A DNA stretch of 64,000 bases. Origin: Peromyscus leucopus (taxonomy: Eukaryota; Chordata; Mammalia; Rodentia; Cricetidae). A program made the translations under genes and the position numbers. Below the pieces are notes generated by a model. It did not search any database, was not told the DNA's origin, and was given only the letters and a program-made list of their open reading frames with translations. This document shows positions 32,266 to 45,940 of the stretch, piece after piece; within the stretch, counting starts at the first letter, position 1; each line of letters starts with the position of its first letter. The DNA lies in assembly GCF_004664715.2 (NCBI RefSeq), contig NC_051072.1, forward strand, positions 34,195,642 through 34,259,641, given 5' to 3'.

Positions 32266-34604
32266 ACAGACGTTTATAAACTCAGTGTTCCCATTGTCTA
32301 ACAGGAACCCAGGAAGGGACTTTGTGAAGAGCCATGTGAATGGCTTGATAGAACAGTTGGCACAGGAAAACAAGGTACCAAATTGAAAATTGCAGGTGCC
32401 CAGACACTATTCTTCTTCTCAGACATAATTAACTTGGGCTGGGTTGTGGCTTCTGCCAAGAAAAATGACTACAAGTTTCTCCCTGTCTGTTCATCCTGAA
32501 GGTGTCAACTAAAGCGTTACCTGCCCGGACTAGCACCCAGCGACTGAGATGGGACACCCTGAAGGCAAAAGTAGCCTTCTAACCTCCTTCAGCCTGGCAA
32601 GTCTGGTGAGGATCATTGTTTCCAAGAAAAACGGCATTTTCCAAACCATCCTCCTCCCGCTTCAGGAATGTTACAGCTGAGCAGATTCCTTCAAAGCAGC
32701 CTCCACTTCACAGGCCGTTTACATGAAGCTCCCGAATCAGACATGCTTTTACAGCTATGAAGTGGCAAGAAAAGCCCTTTATTCCCCCAGACTCCCAGAA
32801 TATGAACTCCAGATGAGATCAAAGGTAGCTCTTTGGGTGGGAATTGAAAATATGAGACGTGCATCCTTCGTGCTATGCCCTTAATGCTCCAGGAGCATGA
32901 AGCCCCACGTGGAAAAACAAACGCTCCATTAAAACAAAAGACCCTCGCCTGTTGCTCTCTCTGGATCAGCCCACCAGTGTCCGCTCCCTTTCGCCCCTGG
33001 TGCGACTCCTGCAAGAAGCTCAGAGAAAACAGGATTATGTGTCCATTTTAATTTGATACTCCAGAAAGCAAAAACTTGTTATGATCTATTATTGACTGTG
33101 CAGCATTATTCCTGGCAGTTCAGCAAACTGAACGTGCATGCCCTTGCCCACAAACATGGTTTCAAATATATATATATATGGGTTTCCCCAGAACAGTGAA
33201 AAAGGCAAGACTAGACTAAGCCATGGTGGGAGAAAGGTGAAACATAATCTATAGACCTTGGCTTACAACCAAAAAAGGGACCCTCTGACTTGAAAACTCA
33301 CCAAAGGCTTCCCCAATTCCTGAGGAGATTTTACACATATTTCTTCTGACTTAGGTCAAGGTATTAGAAGGATTTTTTTGAGGGATTGCAACTGATTAAC
33401 TCTAGCTCTTCCCAGTCTGATGCAGACAAAGGATAACGAGGCAAAGGAACAGGTTGTGATGCTGAGAAAAAGGAGAGAAATAGGTTTATGCTTATAAAAC
33501 AGTTGCAAGTGGGATTGTTTTACTCATTGCTGCCTCTGGGCGTATGGTTTTCTAGGTAAAAGAAAATCCCCTGCATCCACCAGACCCTTTCCTCTAACAT
33601 GTTCCTCTATGACTTCCCTATGAATGAAGGCATTGTTTTAGATAACCACAGTACGATTATGATTATTATTTTATTATTTATTATTATTTTCCTATTCAGA
33701 TCATCTTATTTTCTAAGAGCCCACAATTCAGTGGTTCCATTTATGCCAAGGGCATCCTTTATGTGTCTGTTTCTCTTCTAAATTTCAAGTCTTATCAAAT
33801 TTGTCTTTAATTACGGTGTCTCCAACCCTGCTCCTCTCCACCTAAGAATCTAGTACAGTCCAGTGTAAGAAGTCAGCCAAATCAGGTCTGGGTGTCCACA
33901 GCTAGAGTATGTGCCCCCTGGCTGCAAATGCCTGGCAGCTCTCAAAGACCCTGAGTTCTTATCCTCTACAGATGCTCACCGAACAAAACCTTCCTCTTTG
34001 CAGTCATCCAAGAACCATTCGTCTTAATCAGTCACGGTCTGTTATAGTCACAAAAGTGCTGACCCATAAAAAACAATCTGCCCAAAAATCAGATTGTTTT
34101 CCTTTCAGACACCATCAACACCCTTACTATGTAAAACAACATGCCAGCTGATCTGGCCAGAAAGGAAAGGAAAGGGAACAAAGGCGTGATTAAAACAACA
34201 CAAAAAATATCAAGAAATAAAATGCCTGGCCTTTAATAGAATTAAAGTAACTCCCAGCTTCCTGTATCCAAGGATTCTTCATGTGTATGTTAAACAGATC
34301 AATAGACAAGTGCAGTATGTGTTTCTTCAAGAAATCCTTGAGGCCATACGCTTGCCCCTTAAGGAAAAAAACTGACCTTAAGATACATTTCCCAAGTTCT
34401 TCCCAGCAGCTAGTAAATCTGTACCACAACATTCTAGGAAACAATTCACAAGGAATCGTTATGAGTGATAGTATGCGTGAAATAGTGTAACAATAAAAGG
34501 AAATCATTGGTGTGGGGTTGTTTGTGGGGATTTTTTTTTCTAAGAAACCAAACAGTACACCATGAGATCACCGAACTTTAAACATGGCATTTGTTGTAAA
34601 GCTT
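32266..34604. other. Unique sequence, no recognised feature
   Basis: 2.3 kb. Minor items: (TA)n at 33167-33179 and a TTA-rich patch at 33660-33700. Short frames (32691-33014 minus, 34190-34507 minus) have no recognisable domain. Confidence 0.5.
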
Positions 34605-34725
34605 CAAGGAGTCAAATCTCTTCATTTACAAATAATGGCCATGAAATTCAGAGAGGTTAGAAGAGGGACACACGAACAGGCAGCTACCAGATGAGAGAGT
34701 CAAACAAATATTCTAACATACAAGA
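34605..34725 (-). mobile_element. MIR remnant, antisense
   Basis: CTCTTCATTTACAAATAATG, AAATTCAGAGAGGTTAGAAG and GGGACACACGAACAGGCAGC mirror the reversed MIR landmark 'acagatgaggaaactgaggctcagagaggtt...cacacagctag'. Confidence 0.6.
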
Positions 34726-34880
34726 CAATAACCTTGTGACATGGGATGCTTAGAGGAAGGTAGGGTCTGTTGAAGACGGATGGCAAGTTCTTGAAAAGGA
34801 AGTACCATTCTGGTGCACTAGGACATCTCAAATAAAATGAGGCAGACGTTGATCTTTTATTCAGAGCACATGTCTATATG

Positions 34881-35058
34881 TTTTTTTTTTGGTTTTTTTT
34901 TTGTTTTGTTTTGTTTTTTGAGACAGTGTTTCTCTGTGTAACTTTATGCCTTTCCTGGAACTCACTTTGTAGACCAGGCTGGCCTCGAACTCACAGAGAT
35001 CCACCTGCCTCTGCCTCCTGAGTGCTGGGATTAAAGGCATGCACCACCACTGCCCGGC
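34881..35058 (-). mobile_element. B1 SINE, antisense
   Basis: GAGACAGTGTTTCTCTGTGT, TTATGCCTTTCCTGGAACTC, CTTTGTAGACCAGGCTGGCC, and CACCACCACTGCCCGGC at the end. The reversed tail is a long T run with TTTTG repeats (34881-34919). No clear target duplication was found. Confidence 0.95.
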
Positions 35059-35065
35059 CAGGTTA

Positions 35066-36339
35066 TCTATTTCTTCAGAAATGTGATTTTTTTTTTTTTA
35101 TATTTTAGAGTAAGTCACACTAGATCAAAAAGCCATGATGATTTAGAAAGCCTTAAAAAGAGGTCCTTGACAATTCTTAGGTTAACCACTCCTTTAAAAC
35201 AGTCCTTTAAAACTCCACTAAGTTGAACCCAGGAATTCTTCTCTAAAAACAAAAATCAAAAAACTCCTTTCGTCACATACTTGAGAAGACACAGGCAAGG
35301 GATCCTGAAGATGCCGCACACACCTACAGAGAGGAAACAAGACTACCTGCTAAATAACTAACGTACAATAAAACGTTTTAGTGCTGATAGACCGATATTA
35401 TACAGACCGAGTTAGAGCGTCCCTAGTGGCAATCTACTCAGCTCTCTGCATACTGCTTTGTCACATGCGCAGTGGACAACTGGGCCTTCACCTGAGAATG
35501 GACTCACTCACAGAGAATGGACCCTGGAGAGCCTCTTAGCCTCTGCCCTCGGTAACTGAATTCCGCTCCTTTGAGTTATTGACACCCGTCCATAGACCTC
35601 TGACAGTGGTTGAAACTTGGTGCTAGAGCTGCACCAAAGAATCTTATAAATTAACCTGCAGAATAAAATGAGAGCAAGACAGTTTGGGGTGGAAATAGAT
35701 GTTGAAGATGGTAAAATGTCCTAATTCCATACACTCGGTTATGAAGTCACAGCAAAGAACAGTCTTTTTACTCCTACCTATTTTTCCCCACTCCCTGGTG
35801 AGAATTATGCAACTTGAGTTTTGAAACTGGGCAAAAAAAAAAATAGTGTTCCTTACTGTTGACTATATAATATTGGAAGATCATTTATTCTAAGGAATTG
35901 ATATTTTTTAAGAGGCAGTGAAATTATCTGTTCAATAGAGCCAGGAGGAGAAAAATAAATCCCATGTTCTTTGAAGATGCTTGACAAATAGTTTCCCTGA
36001 TAAGTTTGTCTCAAAGATGAGAAGGAGAAATAAAAGAATGTCTTTGACATCACTGGAATCAAAATTATTGAACCGATTGGTACTAGGCTAATGTACTTTG
36101 CCATGTAGTCTTTAATTTTACCTCATATTGAAAACAAGACCTCTTTTCATTTAAGAAAAAAAATCTCCTACACATTTATACTACTGAATTTCAGTCTTGA
36201 TAAGAAAATTGTAAACTTTTATAAAATCAAAGTTAACTCACTTGGGATTTGAACATAAAGTGTCCCATCAAAAGACCTATGAGTTTAAAGCTTGGTTATA
36301 TACTGGTGGTCTGGGGGAGAAATTGAATTCTAAGAGAGA
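35066..36339. other. Unique sequence
   Basis: Short T and A homopolymers only. A minus-strand frame at 35853-36104 is not recognisable. Confidence 0.5.
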
Positions 36340-36656
36340 TGATATAATCAATGGATTCACCATTGATGGATTCATAATTGAATAGACTATTGGATTGTGT
36401 ATCTGACTGGAGGTAGTGGGTGACTGGAGTCATTCCCATAAATGGTGTATCCCATCCTTGGCCTCTTCCTCTGTCTCCTATCCACCACGAGGTGAATCAC
36501 TTAACCACACATCCCCCTACTACATTCTGCCTCGCCCTACACAGGTCCTGGAGCAATGGGGTGAAATGCCCATGGACTAAAGCAATGAGCCAAAACACAC
36601 TCTTCCTCCCTGCATTGTTTTCTCGGGTATTTCTCCAGTGAAAAGTGACTAATGCA
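36340..36656 (+). mobile_element. ERVL/MaLR-type LTR, sense
   Basis: ATGGATTCATAATTGAATAG, ACTGGAGGTAGTGGGTGACT, CTATCCACCACGAGGTGAAT, ACTACATTCTGCCTCGCCCT, CAATGAGCCAAAACACACTC and the end CTCGGGTATTTCTCCAGTGA...GACTAATGCA match an LTR family abundant in rodents that ends 'aaaagtgactaatgca'. Near full length in its 3' two thirds; the left edge is uncertain. Confidence 0.65.
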
Positions 36657-38204
36657 TCCTCACTAGCCATGGAACCTTAATAGGGGGTTAGTGAGTTCAG
36701 GCAGTCAAAATACTGACTGAGATTTCCATGGAAGGAAAGGACAAAGTTGTAGAGGAAAGGAGAAGAACTGTCCTTCATATCGTTTTTTACTATGTTAAGC
36801 ATTTACTATCCTTCAAGTTCAAAGATCAGCATCTCCTGCTGCCTACAGGGCCCATTGGCTAGAAGCCAACGGGGAACTTTTCAAGTTACTACAGCGGTTG
36901 GCAAGTACTCGGAACCTGTTAGCTTACTGAATACCTATGATTCATACTTGTCTTCTCAGAATATGCAAAATTAGACCACAGACAAAGAGAAATTTCATGT
37001 AATATTATCTGATTCTAGCTAGTGTCGGTTAGTAACCAACGTGATAGAAATGCAAGCCGGGTCAGGAAAAGCTTGATAACTGTCGATGGAAATTTATCTT
37101 CTTCACTCAGAAGTATTCTTTTCAGTTATGTGTTCCAAAAGCAATGGAATGAATAACTTCGGGAGTTTTCCTCCTAGGATCTAAAGCTCAATAGAAGAAA
37201 AGAAAACAAAAAGTACTTCTCAGAGGACAAACTTTCAATTAGTCTTGCCCAGGCAGCATAGTGATATGTCAAGTCACATCCCATCCAAACTTCCTGATTA
37301 GACCTTTGAGGATGCTGAGTTTTCTCTCTACAGGATGTGGTCTGGTGACTGGATTTTAGGTCAAAGTTCAGTTTTCCCCATGGTTGTATCAACCAGCCTC
37401 AGAGGATTCTCTTTGGCACAGTAATCTTCAGTTTCACTGTCTACCAACTATCATTTCTGACCTGTTGGTTCAGATTCTTCCTGTCCCCTGTCTGAGATTC
37501 AGGTTAGTCTGTCACGAGCCTCCAGCATCGACCACATACTCTTTGCCAAGACACTCCTTCCTTGGCCTGTCCCAGCCCCGTCTCACCCCTCCAGCTAAGG
37601 TAACACCTAGTTATAAACTAAGTGTCAAACTATTACCTGTCTGAAAGGAAGATGCCTTTGCTTGTTGGGACACACCTTTTTCAGCCACCCTGAGGCCCAG
37701 CAACCAGGTGGAAGAATCACCGCCACTAAAATCTTGGTGGTCCAATCAATGATACTCATGTGTAAGGCATCTCTAAAACAACATACACACCTATTGAGGG
37801 TTGAATGGATTGTACTTACTGAATAAAGCCTAAAGAAGGATTTTGATCCTAAGCGAGGAAAGATATTACACAAATACAAGTTATAGTATTACTTATGTGA
37901 CTATACATTCAGCTCTGCAAATGCTGATTGGCACAGAAAGATCTTCCTACCAAAATCCAAAGGCACTGGGTCATAGCCTTCTAGGTAGGTATTCCATTCA
38001 AGCTGATGCTACTTATCCAGATAATATGAAGATGCTAAAATATGGTGAGCAAGAAGGAGGAATATGTACACCATTTTGGAAAATAATGAAGAAATAAATA
38101 ACAGAGATACCAGTGAAGTTCAAATGATACCAAGAAATGAGTCCTCCCAGAAAGGATTCAGTGAAGATGTCTGCTACTCTGCATCCCAGACATTTCTTCT
38201 GCAT
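36657..38204. other. Unique sequence
   Basis: No feature recognised; 37384-37644 has an 86-codon frame without similarity I know. Confidence 0.5.
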
Positions 38205-38285
38205 CTCTTACATGCCTAGCACTATGCTAAACACTAATTACCATCATAAACATGACAGGATCCCTGTGTAAAATGAGTTCATACT
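38205..38285 (-). mobile_element. Possible L2/MIR remnant, antisense
   Basis: CATGCCTAGCACTATGCTAA followed by ACATGACAGGATCCCTGTGT resembles the 'tgccaggcactgtgctag...' phrase. Short. Confidence 0.35.
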
Positions 38286-38725
38286 CTTGTTTATTCATAC
38301 TTATCTAAGTATCTTCTAATACTTAGGTGATTCTTCACCTGGACACTTAATAAAGCCAGACCTCCCATGCTCACACCCAAGCTCATGTACTTAAAGGTCC
38401 AAGGAAGATGTGTAGAAATCTTTATGATTACCATGTATTTCTGATGATTTGTTGGTTAGCCACCTTCAGAGGAATACTAGATCAGTGAAACAATTAAGCA
38501 TCTAATGAACATGAGAACAATTTTCTCCTTGATTATAAGTAGTAAACTATGAATTTCTCACCAAAATGAAGATCACACAACTAATATACCACACACGATG
38601 GCCAAAGGCACATGGTTTCTTAAAACTTCCCGGATATAACACTACACTGTGCAGAGAGTGTAAACAATGATCAGTTGATAAATAAACACCTAAATTGAGA
38701 TGGAAGATAAATGGGTAGGTGGGTT

Positions 38726-38775
<50 letters not shown>

Positions 38776-40759
38776 GGATAGATAGATGAATTTACATTCA
38801 AATTATTCTTTTCTAAAACTTCATATCAAGTTCAAAATCAGTTTCTAAACAACAAGATACTTTGGGTGCTTTTCTGGGAAAAAAAAAAAAAAACTTTTTT
38901 GAATCTATCCAGAATATTATCTTGGTTGTCTCAAAGCTTAGTGTAAGGTATAAATCAATGTATAAAACAACAAGAAGAAAGTTTCCAATACTTTCTATCA
39001 CTGTCATCTTCCATGAAGAAGTTTTAATTAATGATTTTTAGCCATGGAGAGTCCCATGGTCGCTTACACAGGAAGCAAACAAGCCTTCTCTAAATGATCA
39101 AATATCAAATGTAATTTTCTCTTCCATTTTTGTCTCTTGAGCTCCAAGCCTTGGTTCCTTCCAGAATTAAGCAGATATTTTTGCCAATAATTAAAAAGAT
39201 ATTTCCTAATGACTTTTTATTTCCTTCAAAATATCCTAATTCTATTACAGGGAAAGTGTAAGAAATGCATCCAAACATTGTTCGGGAGAAAATTGATAAT
39301 CTGGCACAGCTTAATGGTACAATGCAAGAAACATACTTTGTTTACATGGACTTGGGGATGGGGGAGAAATATTCAAAATGCATAAGAGGCCTTTTGTGAA
39401 ATGTTTAATTACATTTGAAATCTTTGCAACCTTCAGAAAGCAAATGATGTGTTAATTCCTAGCTTGGTTCAGCTTCTAATTGATTGAATTCACAATAAAC
39501 ATATAAGGGAAAAATTAGGCTCTAAAAGTATTCCTCGCCAATATCTATTCTTGCATTTATTGCTGAAGCAACCCATTTATCATTCCTGAGAAATGGGGTC
39601 AGTAACATCATTTCATCTTTCTTGGGACAATTAAGAGGCAGCCTTTTCAGGAGCCAAGAAAGATAGCTGTCTCATGAATTTAACTTTTCTCAAAGTCCCT
39701 TGTTGCTACAATGTTAGAAAAAAATGTTCAGGGTCACTCAATGTTCATGGAAAAACAAGAGCAAGCATCAAGGAAATGAGTGAGCATCCCCATCGTGAGC
39801 CATGGTTCCACCCAAACTGGTATCTGCATTTGGTGATACACTCATTGCCCAGGATTCCATAGAAATGAAGTTTAAGCAAATTAAAGTCAAGTGAGAGATG
39901 GAACTCTCAGGTCTCTTCAAGTATTTTTTCTTTGGCTCACTCTCTGACTATAAAAGCATCTTGCTCTCTTGGATCCACAAGTTTGCTGTCTTACTGATTT
40001 CACAATGTTCTTCTTCCCCGGGCACTAAACTTGTGTTTGGCTCTTGCCCAGAAACATGTCCCAGGAGACCAGCTAGCTGCCAATGGAGAACCAAAAGACT
40101 TGTACATATATTGGAGGGAAAGAAAAAAGTGTGTTTCCATATATTTGCTTTTGTCTGTGTTTGGTTTGATACACAAAACACCTAATGAACTAAGAGTTTT
40201 AGAAACTCAATGAAGCTTCTCCATTAGACACCCTATCATTGTGAGATGTCAGATTAGCAGTGCATCCAAGGTTGGCCATACCCTTTCCCTATGCAAACCG
40301 ATTAAAGTAAGCTTCAACAATGAATTTGTCTCCATTTGTTCCAACCTAAAAGAAGGAGAAAGAGAAATACATAAATTCTAGAAACTCACAGCCCTCTAGA
40401 GGAAAAAAAGGACTTAAAAAAGAAAATATGCCAATATGTACATTAATGTCAAAGTGTCCCATTTTTTAAAGCAATGGCATGACATGGTTTGATATATCTA
40501 TCTAAACTCTTTCCTGGATATCTCCTTGCCACTGCTTTGGAGATTATTTATATATTTTTAAAATATGGCAAGGTTGCCCCTCTCTGAGATTTCTTATGAG
40601 AGATTTTTCAAATGAGTTACCATCTATCCTTTTCAAGAGAGTTACCAACTATCCACTCATCATCAATCACTCCCCTAGTTACATCTCGCCCTTGGTATCA
40701 TTAACAGTGGTATTGTCAATTAATAGCAGACATCTTTTTGTGAATGAACCTGTCCTCAT
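38286..40759. other. Unique sequence around a GATA array
   Basis: No gene or transposon recognised outside the microsatellite at 38729-38788. Confidence 0.5.
38729..38788. repeat. (GATA)n microsatellite
   Basis: About 11 perfect units, one GGAT interruption, then three more. Confidence 0.95.
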
Positions 40760-41059
40760 GATTCAGTGCCAAATTCTGAAGGTATACTCATTGACAACTG
40801 GGACTTTGCCTGGAACCACTTCCTTCTTGGTGTCCAGCTTCAACCTCCTCAACACTTATGTCCGTAGAGCTTTCGTGCTTTCTTACTTTATCTTGCACAC
40901 CTGCCTGTGGTGACTCCATCCACACTAACTTCACCTCCGTAGACACTGATGATAGACAGTTGTATTCCACGTACAAACCATTATTCAATGTCAAATGCCC
41001 TACACAAGGCTCTCTCTGCTGAAACTTCCAGATTCTCCACTCCCTATATTTCCAAATCC

Positions 41060-41585
41060 TGCTGCGTTGCCATGACTCACCAACTTCTCACTGCAACAAG
41101 TTCGCCAGTTCCACCCCTACCCACATCACATCAGTCACCAAAGTTCCATAAATTTCATACCTTAAATACCTCACCCATGAGCCTTCCTCGCTTTGTCCTG
41201 CTCTGTCATTTACATAATCCTCATCTCCTTCCTTCATTGTTCCAATAGCCTTCTCTTTAGTATTCCACTGCAGAAATCACAAGCAAAGTAAACTTGTATC
41301 AATCGGTAAAATCAGGCAACATGAATACATCAAATGTTTAGTGAGCACCAAGCAGAGATGAGGCACTAGAGATTCAGATAAATTTGTCCACAAAAAGGCT
41401 TGGATGCCAGTGGGCAAGCCAGATAACACATGTTGCGATTTCATCACGCTGCTTTGTCCATGTATGCCTGTCTCAATCTTTGTGCATTTCCCTCACTAGA
41501 TTGAAAGTTTCTTGAGGGCAGAAACTATGACTCATGCACTTTGTATTCCTAACATCTCACACACTGCCAGCAGATAACATCATCC
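41060..41585 (+). mobile_element. L2 LINE 3' remnant
   Basis: CACATCACATCAGTCACCAA, AAATTTCATACCTTAAATAC and TTGTTCCAATAGCCTTCTCT follow an L2 3'-region order. After a diverged gap, CTCACTAGATTGAAAGTTTC, TTGAGGGCAGAAACTATGAC and TAACATCTCACACACTGCCA match the L2 3' end ('ctagactgtaagctccttgagggcagggac...'). Very old. It may extend upstream to about 40760. Confidence 0.52.
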
Positions 41586-44500
41586 CCCTCTTGGTTGTGC
41601 CTTATCTTCACTAGAGTTACAATGACAGACCCATCCCTTGCTCATAACGAGCTGAAATGTCCACTTATGTCTCCCACGTTGGTTTTAATTCTGCCCCTTG
41701 CAGTGCAAGAGGTGAGTCTGGTCTCTTACGCAGATGACAGCTCTCCAGTACTTGGAGAGACAACTGCCCCTGGTCCTTTGCTTCTCTTCTTCAGTCTTCA
41801 CAGCCACAGTCCTCTCAATTGCTTCTTTGCTCTGAAATTTCAAGTTTCTCCTCCCTGGTATGTTTGGATTCTGACTGTGGCCTTCAATTTGTCTTGAGAT
41901 AGCATAAAGTGATTTGAAAGAGCTGTTGAAGTCTCACTCAACAGTGTTAGGTCTTTGAGGATCACCCAGCAAGTAGTCCTAACAGTTGGGGTGGGATGCA
42001 TAATTACTTCAAGAAACAGTGTTTTCTGAACACCAGGTGTGGATTAAATCTCCATAATCTTGCTGAGAAGCTACGTGGGCTAGTGTTTCTCTAAGTAGGC
42101 ACCAAGTATTGGGAGAGAGTTTACACTAAAAGAATATCTCCCAAATGCAATTTCAAAGTTCTTGGGAATCAGGTTATATCCACAAGGGAGTCTTGTCTTG
42201 ACCCTCATTTGCTGTTTAGATTAATGGCTAGAGATGAATCAGCATAAGCAAGCCTTCAATTCTTTCAAAAGGACCCTTTGGGTCAAATTAAAGGTTTTGA
42301 CGTGATGCCGCAAAGGTGATGGGTTAATAGAAAACAACAACAACAAAAAAAAAAATGATCACAAATAGGATTTGAAGGACTTGGAGAGGGTAACTTGAAA
42401 TGGTCCAGCAGCAATGAAGATGGATTTGTGGGGCTAAGACAGTATCTCTACAGCTAAACAACAATGCTAAGCATGACCACAGTCACAACAGCTCTCTGTG
42501 GATTATACCAAAACCCAACTCAGCAAATTGCACATAGAGCCACATACACCCTCTGAAGATCATTTGATATCTGAATATATCATCATAGAACAATGTATGT
42601 GGCAACTTGTTCATGGTTTTATACCTCTAAACATGCCATTGAATCGGCTTAAAATGCTATTTTACTTATGTGCTGTTAGTTCACCCTGTAGGAAAAATCC
42701 AAATTATAACTTCACTGAGGCTGATACTAGGTAAAACTAGATGACAACCAAGAATGTTCCCCAGCTACAAAAAGCCAAAGACCCTTCAGGATGCCAAGGG
42801 TTAAATCTTGGAAAGCCAAAGTTGCCATCAACTTCAAATTAGAAACTTAGCAACAAATACTATAAAAATAAAAAATAAAAGATAGGAGTAAGTAGGAAGT
42901 CATGAAAAATGACCCCCCAAAAAATGGAAATGAGGAAGAAAACAACTGTGGCCTAGATGCCTGCCACAGAGCCAGTGGGGGAGCTGTGCTCACTGTACCA
43001 CTGGGTTCCACAGTTAGCCATGCAGAGATGCACAGCAACAAGGCACATTCTGTGCTGTAACATCTTTACCATCACCCTCCATGGAAACACAATAATAAAG
43101 AAGCTGTAGGAAGAATCTTTTTCTTTACATTGTCCTCTTTAGTACAACTTCTGTGAATTTAGTCATGTCGAATCACTCTGACTGTGAATGCATACACAGC
43201 ATCCAATCATATCCTGAGAACATCCCTAAGGCTTACCTACCCTGGCTCTCATAGAATAGAGATGCTAGGACTGATCTTCTGTCACCTAGCCTTCAAGTAA
43301 TTGTCTTTATCACCTACCCAGTAATTAACTATGCCCTATCTGCAACAGACTAAACCTCTTTCTGTTTAACTCCTTACTTGTCTATGTCTTAACTGACAGA
43401 TCTAATTATAATCTTATGAGTAGTGTCTGCACAAGAGTTTAGCTTGGTCTAAATTCATTTCAAGTGATCCAAAAAATTGGAGGCAGAAATAAAAGAAAAA
43501 TATAAGCTTTTTTTTTTTTAACAGTATGAATTCAACTTAGGAAAGTCTCAAAATATACAAATTATGCTACCTCTTCTAGTGTTGTTTTGCGAATGGGGAA
43601 AAATGTGGAAGGTTGATTGTTGCACTGTTGAATATAGGGCAAAATTTCATATACATTTTCCAAGAGATTTTCAGACGTATTTTCTAAAGATGACAACCTT
43701 AGCTTAGTTGTAGGAAAACTAGTTTTGAAAAATACATCTGGGACATGCTATTGTTGACATAACAACTGCATGTGTGTGCTTCAATTTGTTATACAATTAG
43801 ACAATTTTGACTAATCTTTTCAGTGTTACAAATTAATTCAATGAGAAACTTAATCACTCGGTACAGTGTTACTGTTTGGGGTCCTGCCACAGACAGTTAT
43901 TGTGACTAACCAAAAGTAAACATAATAATGACTAGAAAACTAAATGTTTTCTTGTTTGAACATACAGAATTTTAATCAGAAGCAAGGTGCGCAGGGGTGC
44001 GTTTTTGGTTGTGCCTTGAACAGCTCAATGAACTACATGACGATTCTGTCATTTCCAGCCCCGTGATTCAGTCACTGGGCTTTCAAAATCATGTGATTGC
44101 ATAAGCCAAGACGGCTGCGACTTCAAAGTTTCTGGACTGTTTTCCCAGGAGCTTTATCCATGCTGGGTTGTAAGCTTCACTTAGAAATACACAAGGTAAG
44201 TATGATGTTCCCTTTGGTGTGAACTTGGAAAAGGCCATGTGCAGTGAGGAGGCAGAAGTCATGTGGGATAGCACTGTCTAGCATTCCTACTACAACTCCA
44301 ACTAAATATTTAGTAAAAGTTCAGGATCCAAAAACAGTAAAATTTCAATCAGTTCAGATTTCCTACTTTTAGCAATACTTAAAAATGTAGGCTACTTTGG
44401 CTGCTTTTCTTGTGCTGGCTTCCAAAACCCCAACAGGTAATTTTTTACTGGATCCCAATTACATCAAGTAATTTCCTTTAATTTATAAAAACAATACATG

Positions 44501-44759
44501 ATTCAATTAAAAAATTAAAAAGCAAATTTATATTTGGCTTAAAAAGTAAAAATAGATAAAATTTGACTTCATCTACATAAACCAAGCCACTTAAAATACA
44601 ACATATTTATAACCTCCACACACCCGTTCTTAACCCAAATTCATTTTGGGTTTTATACAAAATTAGAAAGTAAAATGTAAGTGAAAACAATCTAGAAAAG
44701 AATAATATTTTGGAGTTGGAGTTACACTATTGATGAAAAAGAAAAATGTTTCACCTTTA
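41586..44759. other. Unique sequence, no recognised feature
   Basis: The longest unannotated stretch together with 51-54.5 kb. Homopolymers at 42338-42353 and 43507-43519 only. The plus-strand frame at 41595-41897 (100 codons) shows no known domain. Confidence 0.5.
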
Positions 44760-44834
44760 CTGGGACTAGAGCTTACTGGTAGAGACCTTGCCTAGCATGT
44801 GTGAGGTCCTAAGTTCAATTCTCAGCATTGAAAA
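44760..44834 (+). mobile_element. ID SINE
   Basis: CTGGGACTAGAGCTTACTGG, TAGAGACCTTGCCTAGCATG and TAAGTTCAATTCTCAGCATT match the ID/tRNA-Ala-like consensus, with a TTAATT-rich tail. A B1 begins 45 bp downstream, but tail sequence separates them, so they are independent insertions rather than a B4. Confidence 0.75.
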
Positions 44835-44879
44835 GGTTAATTAATTAATTATTTAATTAAAAGTATCTCCAGTGCAGTG

Positions 44880-45011
44880 CCAATGTGGTGAACACCTTTA
44901 ATCCTACCGCAGGGAAGGCTGTGATCGAGGCCAGCCTGGTCCACATAGCAAGTTCCGGGCCACATAGGGCTACATAGTGAGATCCTGACTCAAATACAAA
45001 ACAAAACAAAA
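44880..45011 (+). mobile_element. Old B1 SINE, internally deleted
   Basis: GTGGTGAACACCTTTAATCC, GATCGAGGCCAGCCTGGTCC, CATAGGGCTACATAGTGAGA and TCCTGACTCAAATAC: an old B1 subtype lacking part of the centre, with an AAAAC-rich tail. Confidence 0.8.
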
Positions 45012-45317
45012 ATTCACCAATATTCCATATGCTCTTCTGACCAGAAAACCAGGCTGACACTTGTCAAGACCTCTGCCCTTTACTTCCTGAGAACGCAGAG
45101 CAGGTCTTCGGGCAGCCCATGCCTAAGACCTCAAGAAGGCTTCTGATCAGCCATTTGGTTTTATAATCCTTTGTCCCGAGACGCTTCCCTTTATTGTAAT
45201 TGAGCAAGAAGCGCCTTCTCACTTATTGAGTCTTTCCATCAAGCTGCTAACAAAATGATATATAATTCATTTGCTATGAAAATGTTTCCTGTGAAGTATT
45301 TTTCACTAAAGAAGGAA

Positions 45318-45490
45318 GGTCCAGCAGGATGGCTCAGTAGGTCAAGATGCTTGCCTCCTAACCTGACCTGAGTTCAATACTCAGGATCCACAGAGTAGAA
45401 GGAGAGAACCAATTCCCACAGTTGTCTTCTGACCTCTACTCACACATGGTGACATGGGAGAGCACACATGTGCACACACAAATATAATTT
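45318..45490 (+). mobile_element. B3-like SINE (B2 superfamily)
   Basis: CCAGCAGGATGGCTCAGTAG, GATGCTTGCCTCCTAACCTG, CTGAGTTCAATACTCAGGAT and GGAGAGAACCAATTCCCACA, then CACACATGTGCACACACAAA. The head is tRNA-derived and the tail CA-rich as in B3A. Confidence 0.78.
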
Positions 45491-45780
45491 AAAGTGTTGA
45501 AGATAAGAAATGTGGTAGTTCATTTATTAATGAATAAAAAGAAACACACAAGCCAGAGTATATGGTAAAATCCTGTGTTGACAAAATTAGTAAACCCGTG
45601 TATATAGACACATAGAAAATAGATAGTAGGGATGTAAACTGTCCCTTCATGCAAATTATTGCTAGATGGTAATATTCATCATCAATAATCTGTGTTTTCT
45701 GCCTCAGCTGTCCCTGTTCCTTCTGAAAGATTTATGACAGCATGAATGCCTATATGTTTTTCATACTTACAAATGTCATG

Positions 45781-45930
45781 TTTTTGTCTTTGTTTGGTTT
45801 TGTCTTGAGACAGGGTTTCTCTGTGTAGTCCTGGCTGTCCTAGACCAGAGTAGCCTCAAACTCAATGATTTGCCTGCCTCTGCCTCCTGGGTGCTGGGAT
45901 GAGAAGCAGGTACCACCACCAATGCCTGGT
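45781..45930 (-). mobile_element. Old B1 SINE, antisense
   Basis: GAGACAGGGTTTCTCTGTGT, GTCCTGGCTGTCCTAGACCA, CTGCCTCTGCCTCCTGGGTG, CACCACCAATGCCTGGT. This is the ancestral muroid type (TCCTGGCTGTCC in place of the cricetid segment). AATGTCATG (45772-45780) and AATGTAATG (45932-45940) look like the target duplication. Confidence 0.92.
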
Positions 45931-45940
45931 GAATGTAATG

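Noticed and set aside
44760..44834. Possible tRNA gene
   Set aside because: The box A/B-like words come from an ID SINE with tail; no complete cloverleaf.
44760..45011. ID followed by B1 as a single B4 element
   Set aside because: A TTAATTAATT-rich tail and about 45 bp lie between them, whereas B4 joins the ID head directly to the B1 body.
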